A stretch of 64,000 bases of DNA. It comes from Allium sativum (lineage: Eukaryota > Streptophyta > Magnoliopsida > Asparagales > Amaryllidaceae). Of this stretch, positions 48,324 through 58,730 are shown in pieces. A program made the translations under genes and the position numbers. Every line of letters begins with the position of its first letter. The first letter of the stretch is position 1. The notes under the pieces are model-generated. The model was given only the letters and a program-made list of their open reading frames with translations, was not told the DNA's origin and did not search any database. The stretch is from positions 879,617,199 to 879,681,198 of the forward strand of contig CM060912.1 of the NCBI GenBank assembly GCA_030737875.1, given 5' to 3'.

Positions 48324-50324
48324 TGTAAAACCCCGTAATTTTAATAACTAAATTATTAGAATACTTATATCAATAATATGTGTTTAAAATTTGAAAACAA
48401 ACACATGTTATAAAATGAGCAATAAATAAAAAGAAAGAAAATTAATAACTGGTAAGCACAAGAATTATATAAACAATACGTGTTTAAATTTGAAATAATT
48501 AACACAAATATTGCAACATTCCATTTTAAATGACAATACATGTCATAAGTAACATTAAAAGAAAATTTATGAAAGTAATGTCAAAAGTTGAAATAGACAA
48601 TCAATTCTGCAATGTTGACACATGTGAACAAAACACATGTAGAATTTATGAAAATAATGGTATATTAGCATTTGATTCCTGTAAGAATTTATAATATGTT
48701 CGCTTTTTCTTCTTTTCCCCCTTTTTGCGTTGGAATATATAGTTTATGTTGGATTTAGTAATGCGCAAAATATACATGAACTTGAAATGTGGGCATATGT
48801 ATAATTGAATTATGCGCCTAAATTATTCAATTGATTATAATCCTTTTTGTTTGTGCACATTGGAAAAACATAATTTAATTGGAATTATAAACAAAAGAGG
48901 ATTTGGTAATTGTGGGCATGGCATAGTTAATATTTTGGACGGTAAATTTGCATTTAAATGGTAAATCTAAGAATTCCTATGTCAACTAAATAGATTACCT
49001 TTCAAAATAAGAATGGAATGAATATAGAAATTGTTGGAATTGAAAAAGGAACATAACCCAGTTGTGTCCAAATTCGTAATAATTATATAAAAGGGGGAAA
49101 ATAAGTAAAAAACAAGAATTAATGTATACAATTAAAATAGGAAGTCAGAAATAGCCTAAATTGATTGGTTAGAAAAAAGAGAATATATTTTCATAGTTTG
49201 GTTTGAAAAAGAAATGAAAACATAATTGCAAGTTTGAAAAATAGACAAAGGCATGGATTATAACGAAATAGAGATTTTTCCATACTCGCAATATTCAATA
49301 ACCTAAAAATAATTAAAGAGTTGTCTTGCAATTATGGTTTTCTATGGCAATCATTACCTTAATCTACGAAAATAGATTTTATACAACTTTGGTAACCGAT
49401 CAATTGGGAATAGACCTAAATTTCTAAAAAGAATAAATTGTAGACATTAAAGAAGAAAAAGTCTTATTACAAACCTTCAAATGTAAACCTGGATTAATAA
49501 GAATTTTTTATGGTAATGGTCCTGTAGTGAAAAATGAACTACGACCTATATTTAGGTAAATATGATAATTGAGAAATCACGATAAACATACATAGTTTGT
49601 TTGCAAATATGAGTTTGTCAGGAAATGATTGAAAAAACAATTAGGCCTAATATGTACATATTGATTTGTAGTATATGGGTAAATTACGAGCCTAGTAATA
49701 TTATTTACAGTGCGTGGGCAAATTACGGGATTAAAACAAAAATTGTATGGTAAATAATAAAGTTGATTAATGAAAGAAGTAATATTCATATTAAACGAAT
49801 AAATGAATATTATAAATCAGCAAATAGAGAAGTAAATGAAATGCATAATATTAAATTTGACATAGGGCCTAATTAATATAATGAAATGTGTTTTGTCCAG
49901 TCCATAAAGGTAAAGAGCCCATCGATGCAAATCATCGAACCTGTTGGGAGACATGATAGGAGCACGTCCAACTTATTTGATGGGACTGTAAGGAAGTGTG
50001 TAACTTCTATGGGACGTGTGGATACTCTGTGATGGTCTTCTATGATAGGCTCACGGTTGCATCCATAGAGACATGGTCTGCACGAAACCATCTGGTGAGT
50101 ATGCCTTAGTTTGTATTTGTCATTGTGTGCAGCCTAAAGACTGATTGGGATGATTTTAAGGATGATTCGGTGGCTGCCCCAGAGTGGGAGGCTTCGAGAT
50201 CAGGACCAAACAAAGGATAGTAGGTTATCGGATGCCTTTCATCGTTAGACGGAGTGTGCGCGCGAAAGATTTAAACTAAACCAAGAGGCCAATGATCTTC
50301 ACTATCGGGTCATTGGATGAGGGA
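48324..50324 (+). repeat. LTR Y, right arm of inverted duplication
   Basis: Starts TGTAAAACCCCGTAATTTTA, colinear with the left arm in reverse, lacks the 1.07-kb promoter segment (deletion near 48640-48660), and is cut at 50325 by RT-G. No coding sequence. Confidence 0.7.
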
Positions 50325-50600
50325 TGTAACACCTCGTATTTTTTTAACAACACTAAAAGAGGATAAATTAAATAATAATTAATTTAATATTCGGAATTAA
50401 GGGAAATGGACTTAGCTATTGCGTTCGTCTCGAAATTGTGGTCAAGATAGACATTTGGTTTGCGTAAAACAGACACCGTATGAAGAAGTTATGAGGATTT
50501 TGAGTTTGTATACACGCAGAAGAAATATATATATATACATATGAGTTAGATATGAGTCAGAACCTTATCCATAATCGTTCAAAAATCAAAATTGCATATG

Positions 50601-50736
50601 GCGGAAAATTTCCCGCTCTAGGGGGTCGACCCTCCTAAAGGGGTGTCGACACCAGGGTCGATCTCCCTACAGAGGTGTTGACACCTCTAGGGCTGATATG
50701 GAAGTCGATTTCATAGGTGTTGGCAGCTATAAATAT
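50601..50736 (+). promoter_or_regulatory. LTR promoter region of RT-G: E2F-like dyad, GTCGAC cluster, TATA box
   Basis: The dyad GCGGAAAATTTCCCGC is followed by two GTCGAC sites and two near-copies, then GCAGCTATAAATATG. Promoter role inferred from position. Confidence 0.5.
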
Positions 50737-51668
50737 GTGTCCATTTCTCCTATTTTCTTCATTGGAAATCATGGATGCCAAATGTTGTCGGAGTCTGTAC
50801 TGAGACGAATCCTATCTTCTACAACAATCAACTTAATCAAATCAGTTAGAGATTCAAGATCTATTCTTTTTCTATTTTCTAATCCAAACTCTGTGAGTTT
50901 CTAGTTGCTTTTAGATTTAAATATTTAAAAGTAAACGTGACGTGACTATAGTTTGGATTTGTCCATGTGCCTATATTATACTGGATCCATTGTAAATTGT
51001 GAACATATGACATTCTAAGATGTGGATCTTGACCTTATTTGTGTTAGATCTATTTTTAACTATTGGATCTAAATCTCTATCTTGTCAGATCTATTGTAAC
51101 TTCTATGACATGCTATGATGTGGATCTTGATCTTATTCGTGTTAGATCTATTTTTAACTATTGGATCTGAATTATGTGGACATCTAAATTATTAATCAGA
51201 TCTAGTTTATCACCTTATGCCTATCATATTAGATATAAACCAGTTGGATATATAAATTGATAATTTATATCTTATTATGCTTATTATGACATCATAGTTA
51301 TGTTAGAATTAGTTAACTGCTACAAGTTCATCAGATTTGTGCTTATATGTCCACCTTATCACCATGCTAATTTATGTTTATGCCAAAAAAAATCACCTTT
51401 GTCATATTCCCATCACGTTTTCCTTTTTATTGTTTATCACTAGGCTACTTTCTAGCCTAGATGCCGCCAAATATATCCGGATGCATTAGTTAGGAAACGG
51501 GGGAAAAAGGTTAGAATTGGCATAATTTAAATAATGTTTATATGAATTGGACATATAATTCAAAATGGGGAAAATGGGGGTATGATCACCTATAAAGACA
51601 TAGGTAATAATTGGATAAGAATGAAATGTCTAATAATTACAATTAGAAATTGTAATTGCACTTATGAC

Positions 51669-51875
51669 CCGAGGTTAGGTTGCATTAGTGGTGGAAGTCT
51701 GCCCGGACCTGACCGGGATCCAGCAACCACTAATGTTGAACCTAATGTGAGGGGTCTAAGTGCACAAATACGAGACGGATTATGACACGAGGTTAGGTCC
51801 AACTTGTAGAAGAAGTCTGCCCGGACCCAACCGGCATATCCAGCAACCACAAGTTGTAGGCCTAATGTGGGAGGT
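51669..51875 (+). other. tandem stem-loop pair in RT-G 5' LTR
   Basis: Unit a (51669-51753): TTAGGTT..CATTAGTGGT pairs with ACCACTAATG..AACCTAA. Unit b (51787-51875): TTAGG..CAACTTGT pairs with ACAAGTTG..CCTAA. Loops carry CTGCCCGGACC and a second CCGG. Both are followed by CCTAATGTGRGRGG. Confidence 0.7.
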
Positions 51876-54344
51876 CTAGCCCATTATAAACCATAAATGA
51901 ACATGGTAATAAATTGGACTGCTTAACCTAATCTAATCCATAAGGGATTGTATGAATATGAATTTAAGTTAGGGTTAAGTAAAATTGATTGGATAGTGGA
52001 TGGGTTAAGCAAATCTGGAGGGGGTGGGTAATATTTACATATAGGCCCACAAACTTAACCCGATAAGGTTATGTAATTAAAGACACCTAGTGGTATACAT
52101 AGCCGATGGAAACAATAAAGATATGTAATTAAAGACACTTAGTGGTATGCATAATCAAATGTTAAACCTAGTGGGGGATACAAGACCAAGGGGAGAGCTT
52201 GTATCATATTGTGTGGGACCCGTTTCAGCCAGTAACCCGGAGTAGGTATCAAGCATATACTCCGAACTAGGTTGGAGAAGGGACATGCTTACTGGACTGA
52301 TTGTAAGAGATCCAAACGTGGAGGACGGTGTAGGCGGCGCAAACCGACCGGGCCATGTGCATGCATGAGCCGGGCAGAAGGGGATAAGATGACCGTGACA
52401 CCTGTAGATATGGGGCTGTGCATATTAGCGAGGGGTTGCCTGTAACACCCCACCTCCGCTAGGGTCACTCACAAAGGAATGCACTAGCTTTAGAGGGGTA
52501 TTATTGGTAAACATGTACAGAAATATTACAAGACAGAACATATAAAATAGCGGAAGTAAAACCAACTTTCATATCATTAATAAATAAGGTCTAAAGCCTT
52601 TTACATCAGAGAGTTTCTTACATGAAAACCTGTCTTGCAATAGTAAAGAAGCATAAAAACCTTTTCATAAATTATTCCCCAAGTGAAACAGTAAAGTAGT
52701 CATAGCCAAGAAAAGTCCAAGCCATACATGGTGACCTTCAAACAGAAGAAGTCCGAACTAACAATAGCATTTCCTCCCTGTAACCTGGGGGGAACGGAAG
52801 ACAAAGAGGCGAAACAAAACGGGGTCAGTCATAAAGACTGGTAAGTCCTATCTACTTCCAGTATAAAAACAGGTAAAGGTAACATGACATGCATAAACTG
52901 AAAGTAAACATAAGGATGACTACAAGATAGATAAACTAAACCAGGATAACAGGCTGAACTACTGTAGCAAGATAAACTAAGATATCATGATAAACTACGG
53001 TGTCATGATAAATCAAGGTATCACATCGTCAGGTTTCTATCAAGTATACTATCCCAAGGTATCTATCGTGTATACCATCCCATGGTATCTATCATGTATA
53101 CCATCCCAAGGTATTTATCATGTATATTTGCTCTGCACCTCTCGTACTAGTATCCCAACCCGCGTCATGTGTTAACTATGAATGTCCCTTGCCCAATGTC
53201 ATGTAATGGTCCATGTCAACCTAATATATAGCATATGTAGGTTTTTCCCAACTCGTATGTTTCTTTCCACGTATAAGTTCAGTCCTTTGCCGTAGGCCGT
53301 ACGGGCTTTCCCATGAAAACCTATACCACCTTAATGTAGTACCATTTTATCCTTGATGTTGTTTTGGACTGCTACCCTTGATCTGGTTATGTTTTCTTAC
53401 CATGAACTATCGCGTGTTCACTTAGGATTTATGCCACCTAGGACCACTAGGGATTATGCTACCTAATGAACGTTTCCGTGTCTCGGTTTGGGTTCAAGCC
53501 ACCTAGGGCCACTAGGGATTATGCCACCCGTCAACCGCGCCCTTTATCCCACGTATGTATCGTGAATCGTTTTCCATGTCTAGACGCACATGTATCCCAA
53601 TGTGCCATCCGAGTTCCATGCCAGGGAAAATCAAGAAATACGGAACTCGGTCGGGAGCTTTTAGTCGTCTGCTGATGCAGATATCAAGGTCTGTTTTTGT
53701 ATCCGTGGCTATGGTCCCACGTGACCCCTCCCTTAACTACTGAAAGGCAATCCAAGAAAAATCATGTATGAGAACTACATCCCGGCCCCACTATAGCCCC
53801 ACTTTCCTATGGGCCAACCTCACCCATGACTCAATAGCAAGAACATGGTCTGTTGGGAGTTATCTACCTTTCCGTTCATACATGATTGACTAAAGATGGT
53901 AGGTAGTCGGCGACGTGCTATCCAGGGCAAAAACAAGTATCGTCGACTCCACGCTAATCCATCCCAGTCTTTAGGTCGCTCGCATAGCAACCAAGGCATA
54001 CTCTTGGCTCTTCTACTGCAGACCTTAACCTCTGTGAGGCCGGGTTTCATGGACCACCTGCCACCTCACAGAGGGATACCAAGAGTACCCTCACGTCCCC
54101 CGAAGCTACCACTTCGTCACCCAGTTCGCTGGAGCTTTTTATCCAAGTCGGATAAGTTGCTCCTCCTCGTATACCAAGCGATGACCTACCGTATCAGGTT
54201 ACTCATCTGTTTATGAACTAATCCCATGTCCTTGGCTAAGAATTATTACTTAGTTATCCTTAACTAAGGTTTACCACTTAGCTTCTCTTCCAGCTATCCT
54301 TGTTAACCACGATTTCCAACCTAGTCCCCTGAGCTAGGGTTTTG

Positions 54345-55155
54345 TCTAATGGGTTAAGTGTTGTCATTCAAGTTCATGACTTAACCCGCCCACGAGTCGT
54401 GTCAAGATTGGCTAAGTACTCAAGTTCAAGGCTTAGCCCTACAAGTTGGTTAAGTGTACCAAGAAGCTCATGACTTAACCCTATCAAGTCAAATTGGTTA
54501 AGTATTTATTTGTCTTAACCCTATCAGATTATTGTGTTAGATTGATTAAGCATAGATTATCTTAATCCCATCAGATTATCGAGTCGGATTGGTTAAGTAT
54601 GGGTTAGCTTAACCCCATCCACTAATCGTATTACAATGGTTAAACATAATTTAAAAGGTCTTGTGACTTAACCCTATCAGGTCCGCATATTAGATTGGTT
54701 AAGTATAGGTTACTTAACCTCATCAAATCATCATGTATAATAGGTTAAGTATAAGTTACTTAACCCCATTAAATTATCATGTTAAGTTGGTTAAGTATTG
54801 GTTACTTAACCTCATTGAATTACCAAGTTTAGATTGGTTAAGTGTTTAACTTAACCCCATCGAATTACCATGCTTAGATTAGTTAAGTGAAGGTTACTTA
54901 ACCCCATCTAATTACCGTGTTTAGATTAGTTAAGTCTAAGTTACTTAACCCCATCTAATTACCATGTTTAGATTAGTTAAGTGTAGGTTACTTAACCCCA
55001 TCTAATTACCGAGTCGGATTAGTTAAGTGTAAATTACTTAACCCCATCCCCTAATTGTCTTATATGGTTAAGTGTCATTAAGGAACCAAGTTCGGTTTAA
55101 CTTAGCCTACCCATTCGTGTCATATCGGTTAAGTGTCATTAATCAAAATTACTTA
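54345..55155 (-). repeat. TTAAGT dyad tandem array in RT-H 3' LTR
   Basis: About 14 units of 45-65 bases, each with GGTTAAGT then ACTTAACCCCAT. Same array at 60640-61450 in the other LTR. Related arrays lie in RT-B and RT-C. Confidence 0.78.
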
Positions 55156-55193
55156 ACCTTTTCATGTGGCATTAATTAGATTAATGCACCCCA

Positions 55194-55392
55194 ACCTCTC
55201 ACATTAGACTTTGTTGTGGTTACTAGTTAAGCCGGGCGGGTCCGGGTAGATTTACACCACAACCTAGTCTAACCTCGGGTTTTAAGTGCTATATGACCAA
55301 CTACCCACATTGGGTCCTATTGTTTGTAGCCACTAGTTAAGCCGGGCGGGTCCGGGTAGATTTATGCTACAAACTCAACCCAACCTCGAGTT
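55194..55392 (-). other. tandem stem-loop pair in RT-H 3' LTR
   Basis: Units 55194-55279 and 55304-55392. Arms as in RT-C; both loops carry GCCGGGCGGGTCCGGGTAG on the plus strand. Confidence 0.65.
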
Positions 55393-55630
55393 GGCCAGTT
55401 TCATGTTTGGTCTAGTGTCTTATTACACTTACAACCCACCCATGTCTAGTTCAAGTTCCATGTTTTCCCACGTGTCATGACCGTATTTAAATGTATCATG
55501 AATGTCATGTTGTCATGTAAACCCCATGTCAAGTTTTTCATGTCATACCCACGTTTTTCCTAAACTACCCAAACGTATTTCCAACCCAAGTGGAAGCGAG
55601 TCACATAGTAGGGTATTATGCCAACATATT

Positions 55631-55861
55631 GGCCACAAACATGCATAGTATCATAAGGGAATTTGGCCACAAACATGCATAGTTTCATAAGGGAATTTGG
55701 CCACAAGCATGCATAGTTTCATAAGGGAATTTGGCTACAAACATGCATAGTATCATAAGTGAATTTGGCCACAAGCATGCATAGTTTCATAAGGGAATTT
55801 GGCCACAAACATGCATAGTATTATAAGTGAATTTGGCCACAAACATGCATGGTACATAAGG
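55631..55861 (-). repeat. 34-base tandem repeat in RT-H 3' LTR
   Basis: Six to seven units of GGCCACAAACATGCATAGT followed by TTCATAAGGGAATTT, with alternating variants (GTATC/GTTTC, GGGAA/GTGAA). Equivalent array at 61919-62150. A looser form occurs in RT-C (8700-8770). Confidence 0.82.
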
Positions 55862-56387
55862 GGTTTGGGTTCATTTACATGCATAAGCCCCAAAGTCAAG
55901 TCTTTGCCCATGTTTCACAAGTCAAGTGGTTCCCAAAGGTTCATGCTAACATTCCATAGATAAAGATTCAAACTTGCAAGATATACTAGGTTAAACATAG
56001 CATGAGTGGCATGATTAAGTCGCTACAACTTAGCCCAAGGTCATAGATCATAGAAAAGGGGTAAAATTAGGTTCTCATAAGCTAGCATACTTATGTTTCA
56101 TCGCATTTTATCCCATGTCACATTAGAACCACCGTTAGAATCTACAAGTAGCTAGAACTTACATAGCAAGGTTTAGAGATTTAGGAGCATGAATCGTCTT
56201 GTCGAAGAATCCATGTTGAGACGATGATCAAAACCCTTGATTTGGTGTTGAAAGCTTGCACCTTCGTCTTGGATCTAGTTTGAATGCATAGGCTCTTGAA
56301 GTTGGAGATGGAGGCCATGATCAAGATAGATTTTGGCAGCACTTAGTTGCTAGAATGATTTTTAGTGATTTAGGTTAGGTCCTAGGG

Positions 56388-56630
56388 TGTTTTTATAGAG
56401 ATTTGGAGTAGTTTAGGCCCTTAGATTAACCCTAGGATAGATCCTAACCCTCAAAACCCGTCACAGGCCAATAGATCAGACCCAAGAGCATGTCTTAAGG
56501 AACAAGTCAGGTACACCCAGGCCAGCTAGCCGACCACCCAAGTCGACAGGGGTGTCGACTGGGCAGTCGACACCACCTGGGATGTGTCGACTCCCCAGTC
56601 GACTTGGAGGTGGAGGGAATTTTTCCCGCC
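56388..56630 (-). promoter_or_regulatory. LTR promoter region of RT-H (3' LTR)
   Basis: In element sense: dyad GGCGGGAAAAATTCCCTCC, then five GTCGAC sites, then CTCTATAAAAACA. The 5' LTR has an intact dyad with GGCGGG on both strands. Confidence 0.5.
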
Positions 56631-56878
56631 TTCCCTGCTTGGCTGAATTTGAACTCTGATTTCAAATTTGAACTGTTTTTAAACTTGAATTTTTCTGAAA
56701 ACTTTGACGGGCCATAACTTGGTCATACGGACTCCGATTTTCAAAACTCGGACTCTATTTCGCGTATTTTTCCAAGACGAACGTAATGGCACAGCCCATT
56801 TCTCCTGATTCAGAATTTATATTTTAATTCTGCCTTGATTCTTGTTTTTAACACGTTGTTAAATTTCGGGTTGTTACA

Positions 56879-58730
56879 TTCTCCCCTCCTTTGAGGATTT
56901 TGTCCCCGAAATCTCCAAGTTAGGAAGAACGTAACCTACCATCCCTCATCCATCTACTCAAAACATCATCCACAGGAAACCATGGTCCTTAGACGATTTC
57001 TAATGTCGTATGAACATATGCAAAACGTGTGTGTATATGCTCCTTAGCTAATGCTAATGATCAGGCCTGAATGATCTTTCTAATGCAAAGTATGTTTAGT
57101 GCCATGTGTCCAACATGTATGCAAATAGTCCTAGTCATATAAACACTATATGCATGCACAAACATTCATTCATATGCAACATCCGCATGACAAAACATTA
57201 ATTTTCAAACAAGTATAAATACTCGTGCATATGCAATGCAAAATGTGAGTGCGTCGATCTAGTATCTAACGTGTATTCGCGCATCCACGAGCAACCACTT
57301 GCAACCATTTGCAACCATATCAATCATAACATGTTTCAAATACATGTTTACATCCATAGAGTTCTATCTAAGGTTCCCAAGATAAGATCGAGGAGATAAA
57401 CAAGACAAACTCCTTACGGGGTTTGCAACAGAAACAGGACCGAGAGGATATCCACCAAGCGATAGCATGCAAGCAAGCTCTACAGGAGAACCAGGAATCA
57501 ACGATATACTCTTACAAAGAGACATGATGCGCGCGTCTAAGCCGCATTTCCATGAGCTTAATTCCATTGTGCCTTGACCGCCTTTGACTTCATGATTTCG
57601 TAGCTCCTTGATTCCTATTTCCAAGGTATGAGTTGAAACTCATTTCACTATCGCCTCTCGTTCCACTTTCACTTATTCTTTCCCTTAGTATGCTCGGCTC
57701 AAACATATCTGCGTACTCATGCAAGCTCTCCAAAATTCACTAGTGAATTCTGGATCTCGTTTACCAATGCCAATCCATGTTACCACGTGCAATTACTAGG
57801 GTGATTCCTATAACCCATGCTCAAGCGGAATGAACCATCCGTCTTATTGGCGAACGTTAATCGATTGGATCAGAGATTTCCGATTAATGCATCAAGAGAT
57901 TCTAGGTAACTAACCATGACAGAACCCAAAAGGTTACACGAGACTTCGAGGGTATTACCAAGGCAAGTTAAGAGTTTAATTACCCTCCTTTCAAAACCGA
58001 GAATGGCATCCCTTACTGGATAACCACTTCATCCCTAGAATCCATCCATAGCTCAACAATAGAAGCATTGCTTCTAATCTCAACACATGGCATAGACGTT
58101 CTCAAATCCAAACAAGTCATGAATAAATGAACCGACTCTCCAACCAGATTTTGGGACAAAAGTGGGATCTTCTACCATGCTAGTACTAAGGTGCAGAGAC
58201 TTAACTATCGAGGCAGACTTAAATGATGCGATGATCAATACAAAGTCTGGACGGGATGATAGAAAAGAAAGGCTAAGCCTTTAACAGAAACGGTACCATT
58301 TCTCTTAGGTACGCTAGAAATAAGAGCATACAATTGCCCTCTCTCTGATCTTGTCCTTATCTTCCTTTGTGGATCAAGACATACCAACAAGTTGCTTATT
58401 CTTAAGCTCATGTCTTTTATCCTTGCTCTTATTATCCCTTCTTATAACTTCGGTAACAGGTCTCTCGAGAACTTCCTCCATCGCACGGAGAAAACACTCA
58501 CGTAGTTAGACAAGGATTAGTCGCAGTTAAAACTACTGTGACTACAGATGGAGGAAAGAAAGGAAAAGAGATTCAATCAAGGAAACAAAGGATAGTGCTA
58601 ATGGCTTTTGGGGAATAGCCTTTAAAAACTTTTCTTGAAAAATGCTTCTTTGTAAACGGTTTTTCAAATAGTTTTTCAGAAGGTTTTAAAACTTTTGCCC
58701 AGTCTGGTAACCTTCTGCTCTGATACCAAA
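56879..58730 (-). pseudogene. internal region of RT-H: remnants only
   Basis: Polypurine tract AAGGAGGGGAGAA (56879-56891). 57540-57770 is chromodomain-linker remnant (EIGIKELRNHEVK) joined to an integrase remnant (RDPEFTSEFW). 57930-58200 is protease-like sequence in broken frames. 58300-58420 is the knuckle/linker region. The Gag domain, reverse transcriptase, RNase H and integrase core are absent. Primer site TGGTATCAGAGC is at 58717-58728. 57407-57770 matches 11800-12230 of RT-C. Confidence 0.75.

Larger units (their letters stand above)
50325..52440 (+). repeat. first part of the RT-G 5' LTR
   Basis: Contains the dyad GCGGAAAATTTCCCGC (50601-50616), GTCGAC sites (50625-50688), TATA CTATAAATAT (50727-50736), the stem-loop pair (51669-51875), TTAAGT words (51960-52170) and the CAGTAA...TTACTG module (52230-52294), in the same order as the other families. 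Confidence 0.88.
52441..56878 (-). repeat. 3' LTR of RT-H (4.44 kb)
   Basis: Related to the RT-C LTR at its ends and in the stem-loop part. Contains the hairpin CAGTCATAAAGACTG (52826-52840), a 26-base repeat with GTATCTATCATGTATACCAT (53035-53130), a TTAAGT dyad array (54345-55155), the stem-loop pair (55194-55392), a 34-base repeat (55631-55861), a TATA box (56388-56400), GTCGAC sites (56542-56602) and the dyad (56611-56630). Open frames at 53466-54216 are in LTR sequence and are not supported as genes. Confidence 0.93.

Noticed and set aside
53466..54216. Overlapping 60-106 codon frames repeated at 59756-60358
   Set aside because: They lie in both LTRs of RT-H, differ between copies without sign of selection, and match no known domain.
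55631..55861. CRISPR-like array
   Set aside because: The 34-base units are contiguous with no unique spacers, and this is a plant LTR.
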